The translations under genes and the position numbers were made by a program. Below the pieces are notes generated by a model that was not told where the DNA came from, did not search any database, and saw only the letters and a list, made by a program, of their open reading frames with translations. From Flavobacteriales bacterium UBA1531 (lineage in GTDB: Bacteria; Bacteroidota; Bacteroidia; Flavobacteriales_D; Sanyastnellaceae), in NCBI GenBank assembly GCA_002323795.1, contig DCPZ01000037.1, forward strand, positions 1 through 62,401: 62,401 nt of DNA. The letters are read 5' to 3'. This document shows positions 35,420-43,237 of this stretch, one piece after another (positions within the stretch are counted from its first letter, which is position 1; every line of letters starts with the position of its first letter).

Positions 35420-36087
35420 AGCATCTTCGCACTATGAAATTTTCGTCGTCGGTTTTTTGCGCAATGGCGCTAACCTTTTTGAGTTCATCAACACTTCTCG
35501 CACAAGGAGATGAATTCATTTTAAGTAAACTAAGCAGTGAGGCCAAGGCCTATGGCTCAATTGAAGCAACCTATGTTTCACACATGGTGGACAAAGTGAG
35601 CGAATTCGAAGCCAAGCAAGAGGGTAAAATTTTCATCGATGGAGAAAAGTATTACCTCGATTTAGGAGATTACACGATCATTTGCGACGGCGTAACGATT
35701 TGGACTTATGAGACATCCGTCAACGACTGCTATGTCGATGACGTCGAAGCGATGGCTGATGAAGGACTGAATCCCTCCAAGCTTTTCACCCTTTGGGAGG
35801 ACGACTTCAAACACGAACTGAAAGAGCCAACCGAAATTAACAACCGCAATGTCACCCATGTGAATCTCTATCCAAATCAGGGAGAAGAGAAGCCATTTCA
35901 TACCATTCAGTTATTCATCGACGAAGCGAAAATGGAAATGGTCCGTGCAGTCGTGAAAGGCCGAGAAGGGACAGACGTGACTTACGATGTCACCTCCTTT
36001 AAGCCAAGGGCTCAAGTGTCTCCGGAGAAGTTCACATTCGAGGCCAACGACTTTCCAGGCGTCAGCATCATTGACAATCGCCTTTGA
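35416..36087 (+). CDS. lolA: Outer-membrane lipoprotein carrier protein LolA-like
   Basis: 223 residues, with start ATG inside the ftsK stop (ATGA). A signal peptide (FSSSVFCAMALTFLSSSTLLAQ) is followed by the LolA fold: a helix and strands with EGKIFIDGEKYYLDLGDY, ICDGVTIWTYE and a final TFEANDFPGVSIIDNRL. It would carry lipoproteins through the periplasm to the outer membrane. No LolB is expected in this phylum. The lipoprotein-rich content of the window agrees with need for this pathway. Related DUF4292-type proteins are the main alternative. Confidence 0.85.
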   Translation: MKHLRTMKFSSSVFCAMALTFLSSSTLLAQGDEFILSKLSSEAKAYGSIEATYVSHMVDKVSEFEAKQEGKIFIDGEKYYLDLGDYTIICDGVTIWTYETSVNDCYVDDVEAMADEGLNPSKLFTLWEDDFKHELKEPTEINNRNVTHVNLYPNQGEEKPFHTIQLFIDEAKMEMVRAVVKGREGTDVTYDVTSFKPRAQVSPEKFTFEANDFPGVSIIDNRL

Positions 36088-36093
36088 CTTCAA

Positions 36094-37671
36094 TCAGTCG
36101 GGCACGAGCCTGAGCCATTCTCCATTGGTGAACCTACGAATGTGACAATTGATGTTTACCAGCTGTGAGGCATCTTCGTCCCATTCCCATTCAATGTTGT
36201 GTTGAAACGGTGCTGGCAGCGCGCGATGCTGGACATTGACATCCATCCACTTTGCCGTCTCGACCAACGCATCAAACGCCGCAATGGCATAAGAATTTGG
36301 ATCGGTTTTAAATAAATCGCGAAATGTTCGCGCTTGATTTTGTACCCGCTCGTTTGTCCAATCGATTCGATTCGTTACCGGTATGGTCCAATTGGAACGA
36401 TTCATGAAATCACGTTCCATGAATTCGAGATCTGCAGTCACCTCGTTGGCATAAATGCGAATGGGAAATGAGTCAGCAAGTTGAAGCTCAGTCTGCACAT
36501 AAGCGATCATTGACTGGGCATATTTTCCAGCAGGGATGGCCACGATGTTCAGTTTTGAGGTATCCATTTGCGCAGTGATTCCTTCCGCGAACCTGTTGTT
36601 TGTAGGCAATGATTCAAGACCACTCAATGAACCGCGAACGCTAGAAAAACCCTCCTTAAACGCTACTTCCAGCGGGGCATCTTTTCCACGGGTTTCCAAA
36701 AACAACACCGTATCCATGGGATGGCTTCGAGCAACCAGCGCACCAAGTTTTCGCATTCCAACTCGTTCGTCAGAGCGCAACGTGTAAACTTGATTGTGGT
36801 GAGACCAAACCGCTGGCTTAAGAGGTGTCAAAATCCATTGCGGTGTTTGAGTTCGGGACAACAATTGATTCACCGAATCCATCTCAGCGCTGCGCAATGG
36901 GCCTAATACAACATCTGACCAAATCAAATCTGACTCACTCCACGCGTGCATCCCCAGCGTGTCGGGCTCAGAATCGACAATCCGTAACTGCACGGCATAG
37001 CCGCTATCTTGAAGGGTTTGAGCAGCCCATTCCATGCCGTGAAAGAAGTCCAAAGACACCTCACGCAATCGGGTGGTTCGAGCATCATAGTCACCTCCAA
37101 TCACCGTATCAACTTCCAACATGAAAGGAAGCATCGCAAGCACATGCAATGTATCCAATCTCAAATTAGGCTGGTGACCCCTGCTGATTTGTCCAACGAC
37201 TTTGCCCTCAGAATGGAGGTCAGCGCCTGCATTGACCGAATCGATTCTTGCAAGTGTCGGAACTTGTAACACGTCGCCAATGCCTAGTATGGATTCCAAA
37301 TGACCATTTGCTTGCTGCAACGCCTGATCTGTGACTCCATATTGCCGGGCAATTCCGTACCATGTCTCCCCGGCCACAACCTGGTGATGATCTCCGCGCC
37401 ACAATAGTCGAGGCTGCTGGATTTTCAACTCAACAGGAGCAGGAATCCAAAGCCTCGTGCCAGGAGCAAGTGGCGATTGCACCTTCGCATTGGCAGCAGT
37501 TAACTCTGAAAATGTCAGATCATTGCTGCGCGCAAGCCGATCGAATGTATCTCCTGGCAAAACTGTGTACCACGCTTGTGCATTCATGGTTGAGGCAAAG
37601 GACAACGCAAAACACATTGCCAACCATGCGATGCTCGCCCCATGCTGTGCATTCTTTATCAGATTAATCAT
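36094..37671 (-). CDS. LysM protein with periplasmic-binding-protein-like domain
   Basis: 525 residues from ATG 37671 (MINLIKNAQHG), with a signal peptide ending near MNAQA. Two LysM modules follow: YTVLPGDTFDRLARSNDLTF and QVVAGETWYGIARQYGVTDQ, each about 45 residues, which bind peptidoglycan. The remaining 370 residues have the look of a type 1 periplasmic-binding fold (branched-chain amino acid receptor-like), with LAMLPFMLEVDT, ESDLIWSDVVLGPLRSAEMD and DAIAAFDALVETAKW-like segments. Such LysM plus binding-fold proteins are common in Bacteroidota, and are probably wall-bound sensors or scaffolds rather than transport components. Confidence 0.78.
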   Translation of the reverse strand: MINLIKNAQHGASIAWLAMCFALSFASTMNAQAWYTVLPGDTFDRLARSNDLTFSELTAANAKVQSPLAPGTRLWIPAPVELKIQQPRLLWRGDHHQVVAGETWYGIARQYGVTDQALQQANGHLESILGIGDVLQVPTLARIDSVNAGADLHSEGKVVGQISRGHQPNLRLDTLHVLAMLPFMLEVDTVIGGDYDARTTRLREVSLDFFHGMEWAAQTLQDSGYAVQLRIVDSEPDTLGMHAWSESDLIWSDVVLGPLRSAEMDSVNQLLSRTQTPQWILTPLKPAVWSHHNQVYTLRSDERVGMRKLGALVARSHPMDTVLFLETRGKDAPLEVAFKEGFSSVRGSLSGLESLPTNNRFAEGITAQMDTSKLNIVAIPAGKYAQSMIAYVQTELQLADSFPIRIYANEVTADLEFMERDFMNRSNWTIPVTNRIDWTNERVQNQARTFRDLFKTDPNSYAIAAFDALVETAKWMDVNVQHRALPAPFQHNIEWEWDEDASQLVNINCHIRRFTNGEWLRLVPD

Positions 37672-37781
37672 CGGCTTCTTCCGGGTTGAAATGCGCAAGG
37701 TATAAATCTTCACGTTCTGCTTTTCGTTCATCATCAATCGCGCCCAAGTCCCACGGTATTTCGGCAGGAATACAAATCATC

Positions 37782-39317
37782 TCATTCCCATTCAATGGTC
37801 GCGGGTGGTTTGGAACTGATGTCATAGACCACCCGATTCACCCCCCGAACTTTATTGATGATATCGTTGGAGACCTTCGCTAAGAATTCATAGGGCAAAT
37901 GGCTCCAGTCGGCGGTCATACCGTCGGTTGAACTGACGGCACGGAGTGCAACAGCCTGCTCATATGTTCGCTCATCCCCCATGACTCCAACACTCTGCAC
38001 GGGCAGCAAAATTGCTCCTGCTTGCCAGACCTCATCGTACAAATTAGCCTCTTTCAAACCATCGATCCAAACCGCATCCACTTCTTGTAAAATGCGAACT
38101 TTCTCTTTGGTGATGTCTCCCAAAATGCGAATCGCCAAGCCCGGCCCCGGAAACGGATGCCGACCCAAAATAGCTTGTTTGATGCCCAGCTCTTTGCCCA
38201 CACGACGCACTTCGTCTTTGAAAATCAAGCGCAGCGGTTCGACCACTTTAAGTTTCATGAAATCCGGCAAGCCACCGACGTTGTGATGGCTTTTAATAGT
38301 CGCAGATGGACCTCCCGTCGCACTCACACTTTCAATCACATCAGGATAAATCGTTCCTTGAGCCAGCCACTTGGCTCCTTCAACCTCTTTCGAGGCGTCG
38401 TCAAATACGTCAATGAACACCTTGCCGATGGCCTTTCGCTTTTTTTCGGGATCGGACTCACCTGCAAGGGCTTCAAGGAATCTGTCCCCTGCCTCAATGC
38501 CCTTGACTTGCAGTCCCATATCCTCATAAGTGTCGAGCACTTGCGCAAATTCATTCTTTCGCAACAGCCCATTGTCTACGAATATGCAGTGCAACTGATT
38601 TCCAATCGCCCGATGAAGCAAGCTTGCGGCAACTGTAGAATCCACACCACCGCTGAGCCCCAGAATGACGCGATCGTCGCCAATCTGCTCCTTGAGGCGC
38701 GCGACGGTCTCATCGGCAAAATTTGCTGGTGTCCAATCACCTGCGCACCCGCATATGCCATGGACGAAATTTTCCAACAGAATGGAGCCTTCTGTGCTGT
38801 GCCAAACCTCTGGATGAAATTGGATGCCCCAGACGGGTCGATTGACATCTCGGAAACCGGCAAATTTCACGTCATGTGTGCTGCAAATGGTTTCAAAACC
38901 CTTTCCCAAGGAAAGAATCGTGTCTCCATGGCTCATCCAAACTTGCGAATGGTCGCTCATTCCTGTAAGAAGGTCATCTTCCGTCTTGACTTTCGCCAAA
39001 TGCGCTCTGCCATATTCACGTGTATTGGACGCTTCTACCGAGCCTCCATGGGTTTGTGCGAGGTACTGCGCTCCATAGCAAACCCCGAGAACAGGCACAT
39101 GGCCCAAAACGGAGGACAAATCTGGCCTTGGAGCATTTTCATCCCTAACGCTGTGGGGGGATCCCGAAAGAATGACGCCCTGTATATCATCTTTCAAGTC
39201 CTTAAACGCGTGCCATGGAATGATTTCAGAGTATACATTCAATTCACGCACTCGGCGTGCGATGAGCTGCGTGTACTGACTGCCAAAATCCAGAATAAGA
39301 ATGCGCTGATGTGCCAT
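37782..39317 (-). CDS. guaA: GMP synthase (glutamine-hydrolysing)
   Basis: 511 residues, full length. It turns XMP into GMP with glutamine and ATP. The class I amidotransferase domain has the nucleophile Cys in GVCYGAQYLA (about residue 78) and the His/Glu pair in GIQFHPEVWH. The ATP pyrophosphatase domain has the P-loop LSGGVDST (about 218), and the dimerisation domain ends VVYDISSKPPATIEWE, as in the family. It is divergent from maf; the two share back-to-back -7 promoter boxes. Confidence 0.97.
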   Translation of the reverse strand: MAHQRILILDFGSQYTQLIARRVRELNVYSEIIPWHAFKDLKDDIQGVILSGSPHSVRDENAPRPDLSSVLGHVPVLGVCYGAQYLAQTHGGSVEASNTREYGRAHLAKVKTEDDLLTGMSDHSQVWMSHGDTILSLGKGFETICSTHDVKFAGFRDVNRPVWGIQFHPEVWHSTEGSILLENFVHGICGCAGDWTPANFADETVARLKEQIGDDRVILGLSGGVDSTVAASLLHRAIGNQLHCIFVDNGLLRKNEFAQVLDTYEDMGLQVKGIEAGDRFLEALAGESDPEKKRKAIGKVFIDVFDDASKEVEGAKWLAQGTIYPDVIESVSATGGPSATIKSHHNVGGLPDFMKLKVVEPLRLIFKDEVRRVGKELGIKQAILGRHPFPGPGLAIRILGDITKEKVRILQEVDAVWIDGLKEANLYDEVWQAGAILLPVQSVGVMGDERTYEQAVALRAVSSTDGMTADWSHLPYEFLAKVSNDIINKVRGVNRVVYDISSKPPATIEWE

Positions 39318-39337
39318 GTGTATTCGCTTCTGCGAGG

Positions 39338-39368
39338 TTCGATTTCGAAAAAAGCAAAGGTAGCTTTG
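39338..39368 (+). promoter_or_regulatory. Promoter of maf, overlapping the guaA -7 box
   Basis: TTC (39338-39340), 20 nt and TAGCTTTG (39361-39368) fit the plus-strand promoter. On the minus strand TACCTTTG (39362-39355) is an equally good -7 box for guaA. The two boxes share the TA at 39361-39362 and form the inverted repeat CAAAGGTAGCTTTG. A -33 TTG for guaA is not clear. Confidence 0.6.
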
Positions 39369-39411
39369 TCATTCCGGCTCGTTGCCGAAATGGAAACGGT
39401 ATTTTTACACC

Positions 39412-40002
39412 ATGATTCACCAAAACCTATTGGACAAGCGCATCATCCTAGCCAGTCAATCGCCGCGTCGGCTCGAGTTGGTCAAAGGATTGGAACTTGA
39501 TCCCATCATTCGACTGAAAGATGTCGATGAATCCTATCCTGAAGAAGTCACGGGCGCTGCTGTTGCAGAATATGTAACCCGGAAGAAAGCTGAAGCATAT
39601 CTCAGTGAATTGGAAGAAAATGATGTGCTCATCACTGGAGATACAGTTGTGCTGTGCAACAACGAGGTTCTTGGAAAACCTAAATCTCCGGAAGAAGCCG
39701 CTGCTATGCTTCAAAAACTCAGCGATCGAACGCACACAGTCGCTTCAGGAATTGCTGTTACGACCAAGTCTACCGGCATTTCCTCAGCCTTAGACACCTG
39801 CGAAGTGACATTCGGAAAATTGAATGCCAAACTCATTGAACACTACGTCAATCGCTATGAACCTTTCGACAAAGCCGGAGGGTACGGAGTACAAGATTTA
39901 ATCGGATTTGCAGCGGTCACTTCTTTGAATGGATCATACTTTACAGTCATGGGGCTACCAACTCACCTTTTATTCGACCTTATAAACAATTTGAAATCAT
40001 AA
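39412..40002 (+). CDS. maf: Maf-like nucleoside triphosphate pyrophosphatase
   Basis: 196 residues from ATG 39412 (MIHQNLLDKR); an earlier ATG at 39382 would lie before the family's first strand. Signature stretches are IILASQSPRRLELVKGL, the acidic GDTVVLCNNEVLGKP (about residue 74) and YEPFDKAGGYGVQDLIGFAAV (about 146). Maf proteins remove pyrophosphate from non-canonical or modified dNTP/NTP and restrain septation when overproduced. It is cytoplasmic. A weak terminator follows and separates it from the rhodopsin gene. Confidence 0.93.
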   Translation: MIHQNLLDKRIILASQSPRRLELVKGLELDPIIRLKDVDESYPEEVTGAAVAEYVTRKKAEAYLSELEENDVLITGDTVVLCNNEVLGKPKSPEEAAAMLQKLSDRTHTVASGIAVTTKSTGISSALDTCEVTFGKLNAKLIEHYVNRYEPFDKAGGYGVQDLIGFAAVTSLNGSYFTVMGLPTHLLFDLINNLKS

Positions 40003-40008
40003 CGTTAG

Positions 40009-40040
40009 AAAGTTGGTTGTGATTTTTGCCTAACTTTTTC
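40009..40040 (+). terminator. Probable terminator after maf
   Basis: AAAGTTGG and CC(T)AACTTT form an 8-bp stem with one bulged T around a 12-nt loop, and five T run on from the stem. It lies 7 nt after the maf stop and would isolate the rhodopsin gene. Confidence 0.5.
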
Positions 40041-40126
40041 GAGATTGCGTAGAACAACATCTGTCAAAGGATGTTAATTCCATGTTCTCAGGACACGTTT
40101 CACTTTTGTAACCAAAACCCAAACAA

Positions 40127-40846
40127 ATGACATCTTTTATTCTCTCTGCTATTAAAGCGATGCCAACAGACGACTACGTAGGATTTACGTTTTTCGTAGG
40201 CACAATGGCTATGATGGCAGCATCAGCATTTTTCTTCCTCTCAATCAACATGGTAGAAGGAAAGTGGAAAACATCTTTATTGGTCAGCGGATTGATCACA
40301 TTTATCGCCGCTGTCCACTATTACTACATGCGCGACTATTGGGCTGAAGTTGGAGAGTCTCCAACTTTCTTCCGATATGTTGATTGGACATTGACTGTTC
40401 CATTGATGTGCGTTGAATTTTACCTCATCCTCAAGGCAGCCGGCGCTCAGACTGGTCTGTTGTGGAAGCTCATTTGGGCATCTGTAGTAATGCTTGTAAC
40501 CGGTTATGTCGGAGAAGCTGTATATCCTGGTCAGGCCGCTATGTGGGGCTTGTTTTCTGGTATTGCATACTTCTACATTGTTTACCTCATCATGTTTGGT
40601 GAAGCGAAAGCATTGGCTGACAAGTCATCTGCGTCAGTGCAAAAAGCCCACGGCATTTTGTGCAAGTTCGTTCTCATTGGATGGGCAATTTATCCGTTGG
40701 GATATATGATTGGCACAGGCGAAGGCCAGTGGTACTCATTCCTACAAGGAGCAGTTGACATGGATGTTATTTATAACATCGGTGACGCAATCAACAAAAT
40801 TGGCTTCGGATTGGTCATTTACAGCCTAGCTGTAAGCAAAGACTAA
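40127..40846 (+). CDS. Green-type proteorhodopsin (light-driven proton pump)
   Basis: 239 residues, seven transmembrane helices. Helix C reads RYVDWTLTVPLMCVEFYLI: Asp86 is the Schiff-base counterion, Thr90 matches the usual Thr, and Glu97 is the cytoplasmic proton donor (the D-T-E triad of proton pumps). Met94 is the spectral tuning residue (position 105 in the reference protein), which predicts green absorption. His64 (AAVHYYY) would interact with Asp86. Lys224 in DAINK binds retinal. With light it exports protons and can aid survival when carbon is scarce. The retinal-making gene blh and crt genes are not in this window. A CACTTTTG box at 40101-40108 is a possible -7 element. Confidence 0.97.
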   Translation: MTSFILSAIKAMPTDDYVGFTFFVGTMAMMAASAFFFLSINMVEGKWKTSLLVSGLITFIAAVHYYYMRDYWAEVGESPTFFRYVDWTLTVPLMCVEFYLILKAAGAQTGLLWKLIWASVVMLVTGYVGEAVYPGQAAMWGLFSGIAYFYIVYLIMFGEAKALADKSSASVQKAHGILCKFVLIGWAIYPLGYMIGTGEGQWYSFLQGAVDMDVIYNIGDAINKIGFGLVIYSLAVSKD

Positions 40847-40879
40847 TCTTTCCTGAAATTGTAACGTTCCTGAACGTGA

Positions 40880-40912
40880 ACCGCCGGTCCAAATGGATCG
40901 GCGGTTTTTTTA
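40880..40912 (+). terminator. Strong Rho-independent terminator after proteorhodopsin
   Basis: An 11-bp stem ACCGCCGGTCC/GGATCGGCGGT (one G-T wobble) with loop AAAT, followed by seven T. It is placed 33 nt after the stop codon and just before the convergent selD end. Confidence 0.92.
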
Positions 40913-40924
40913 TGCCCTAAATTT

Positions 40925-41977
40925 TTAGTGAAAGGAAATTAAAGGGGCAGCGGACCTCGAACCTTGAGCTTCCTCCATGACACCGATGGGGACGTGAGGA
41001 AGTCCTTCCTGTTTCAATAGACTCACAACTTGCTCAACACCCTCTTCTCCAACCGATACAAGCAATCCACCGCTGGTTTGGGGGTCGCACAAAAGGTCCC
41101 GTTCAAATCCATCAATGGACGTCACATGTTGTGCGTAACTCGCCCAATTCCTGCGACTTCCACCTGGCACACAAGCCTTTTCATGGTAATGGCGGAGGCG
41201 CTCATTTGACAGCATTGGAACCGCCGAAACATCAATACTAGCCGTGAGATGAGCCCCTTCACACATCTCTACCAAATGGCCCAACAATCCAAAGCCGGTC
41301 ACGTCCGTCATGGCATGAACTGCCGAAATCTGCGAAAGCTTGGAGCCAATCGTATTCAGCGCCTGCATGGAATCCACAGCAGCGATTAAATCAGCATCCG
41401 TAACAAGTCCTCTCTTCTGAGCAGTCGTGACCATTCCAACCCCCACAGCCTTGGTAAGAAACAAATAATCACCTGGCTTGGCTGCTGCATTTGCCTTGAG
41501 ACGATCCAATTGCACACGACCGGTCACTGCCAAACCAAAAATAGGTTCTGGGCTGTCAATGCTGTGGCCACCCGCCAAAGGAATATTGGCTTCCGAACAA
41601 ATGCTTCTCCCACCGTCCAGCACGGCCGTCGCTGCAGATTCTGGAATTTTGCCAAGTGGCCATCCAAGGATGGCAATCGCCATCAGTGGCTCCCCTCCCA
41701 TTGCATAAACATCACTGATTGCATTGGCTGCAGCGATGCGACCAAACGTTCTAGGATCATCCACGATTGGCATGAAAAAATCCGTTGTCGAAATGATTCC
41801 TGTGCCGTCACCAAGATCCATCACAGCTGCATCGTCCTTCGTGTCGTTGCCAATGAGCAGCGCAGGAAAAGATTCTGATCGATCCACGCCAGATAGAATT
41901 TCATGTAAAACCGCGGGTGAAAGCTTGCAGCCGCAACCGGCGCCGTGGGAAAACTGGGTCAATTGAATGGAGTCCAT
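40925..41977 (-). CDS. selD: Selenide, water dikinase
   Basis: 350 residues. It makes selenophosphate from selenide and ATP. The N-terminal active site is HGAGCGCKLSP, with two Cys and Lys18; the selenocysteine position is Cys here, so no Sec is needed. The glycine-rich nucleotide stretches DLGDGTGIISTTDFFMPIV, GRIAAANAISDVYAMGG and LAGGHSIDSPEP are typical. It starts 33 nt after mnmH and forms a two-gene selenium unit. No selA, selB or selenocysteine tRNA is near, so selenium use may be limited to tRNA, as inferred. Confidence 0.95.
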   Translation of the reverse strand: MDSIQLTQFSHGAGCGCKLSPAVLHEILSGVDRSESFPALLIGNDTKDDAAVMDLGDGTGIISTTDFFMPIVDDPRTFGRIAAANAISDVYAMGGEPLMAIAILGWPLGKIPESAATAVLDGGRSICSEANIPLAGGHSIDSPEPIFGLAVTGRVQLDRLKANAAAKPGDYLFLTKAVGVGMVTTAQKRGLVTDADLIAAVDSMQALNTIGSKLSQISAVHAMTDVTGFGLLGHLVEMCEGAHLTASIDVSAVPMLSNERLRHYHEKACVPGGSRRNWASYAQHVTSIDGFERDLLCDPQTSGGLLVSVGEEGVEQVVSLLKQEGLPHVPIGVMEEAQGSRSAAPLISFH

Positions 41978-42010
41978 GGTCAGGTATATTTAAAACTCTT
42001 CTGCAAAGCG

Positions 42011-43045
42011 TCAGTCTAACGCATGCAATTTTTGTGCAATCTGCAGGTGAGAAAGTCCTTTGCCGTCCACCTCAAAATTATGCTTTCGAGGGTACCGCTG
42101 TTGCGTATGATGGTATAGTTTATCGTAGTACGCCAGACCAATCGCAGCGGCTGTCCGCAGATCTTCCTCGCGCAGAGCTTGGATTGCCTGCTGACATCGC
42201 AGACCTCCTAGTTTCTCGCGTATGCGTTCAAAGGCAGCTTCAAGTAATGCAGCACTGGCCGTACCATAAACCTCACATAGAACATCGAGTCGCTCGTCTT
42301 GAGTGCGCTCAAGCGTCCAAACAGGCGAGGCACGCATGGAGTCAAAAAACTCTTGGGGCAGGTGAACTGTGCCAATCGCACGGCTCTCGTTTTCTGTCCA
42401 AATGGGCAAATCCCAATCAAAGCCTTTCAAAATATGATGACAATCATTAGAAAACTGCTCTGAACTTGGCTGAGCAATCTGCTCGAGATTCCCAAACGCA
42501 CTTCCAAGGTGTCCCGCGATTCCCTCCAAGTCGAGAACTTGAGCACCCAATTCATGCATTGCATGCAACACCTTTGTTTTTCCAACTCCTGTCATACCGC
42601 CGACCACACGCAAGCAACGAATCGATTCGAAATCGTGACGCGCCCATCCGCGGTAAGCTTTGTAACCACCAATCAACTTCACTACCGGCAATCCCGCTGT
42701 TTCAAGCAACCAAGCCACTGCCCCTGAGCGCATCCCTCCTCGCCAACAGTGAACAATGATGGGTTCGTGGACTTCCTGTGCCTCGAACAATTCACGGGCA
42801 ATCCGCACCAATTCGCCCATTTTGGGTCCAACAAATTCCAAGCCCTTTTCTACTGCTGCCGACTTGCCTTGCTGTTTGTACAATGCTCCAATAACTGCCC
42901 GTTCATCATCCTCAAAAATAGGCATCTGAGTCGCTCCGGGAATGTGTCCTTTCGTGTATTCACCCGGCGAACGAGTGTCCAAAATCACTCTGCCTGATCC
43001 ATAAATCCAATCGCCAGGCTCAGATTGGTGTGTCGGCTCATTCAT
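42011..43045 (-). CDS. mnmH: tRNA 2-selenouridine synthase
   Basis: 344 residues from ATG 43045 (an ATG 12 nt earlier is possible). It replaces sulfur by selenium in the wobble 2-thiouridine of tRNA using selenophosphate from SelD. A rhodanese domain comes first (ILDTRSPGEYTKGHIPGA, catalytic Cys in VHCWRGGMRSGA, about residue 103). The C-terminal ATPase-like part has the P-loop GGMTGVGKTKVLHAM near residue 150. Length and both motifs fit the family (also called SelU or YbbB). It is the upstream gene of the mnmH-selD pair. Confidence 0.93.
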   Translation of the reverse strand: MNEPTHQSEPGDWIYGSGRVILDTRSPGEYTKGHIPGATQMPIFEDDERAVIGALYKQQGKSAAVEKGLEFVGPKMGELVRIARELFEAQEVHEPIIVHCWRGGMRSGAVAWLLETAGLPVVKLIGGYKAYRGWARHDFESIRCLRVVGGMTGVGKTKVLHAMHELGAQVLDLEGIAGHLGSAFGNLEQIAQPSSEQFSNDCHHILKGFDWDLPIWTENESRAIGTVHLPQEFFDSMRASPVWTLERTQDERLDVLCEVYGTASAALLEAAFERIREKLGGLRCQQAIQALREEDLRTAAAIGLAYYDKLYHHTQQRYPRKHNFEVDGKGLSHLQIAQKLHALD

Positions 43046-43162
43046 TGAGCGATCCAACGCACATTGCGCTGCTCCTCAATTTGAATGGTGAAAATCCCCA
43101 AGGTGAGCATTCCGATCTGTTGAAATCTGAGCATGACCAAAAATACGCCTTCCTCGTTTGAT

Positions 43163-43196
43163 GAAAAAGAAAAGAGCCACCCATGGGCAGCTCTTT
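43163..43196 (-). terminator. Terminator after the giant secreted protein gene
   Basis: AAAGAGCTGCCC and GGGTGGCTCTTT on the minus strand pair over 12 positions with two G-T wobbles, followed by TTTTCTTTTTC. It lies 42 nt beyond the stop at 43238. A related hairpin occurs at 61706-61736. Confidence 0.7.
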
Positions 43197-43237
43197 CTTT
43201 CAAGTGAATTTGGATGGTTGGTCCAATCTACCCCGCC

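Noticed and set aside
38157..39500. A 447-codon plus-strand frame over guaA
   Set aside because: It lies fully antisense to an unmistakable guaA and runs into maf. The translation has no domain and is rich in His, Asn and Cys in the way of a complement frame.
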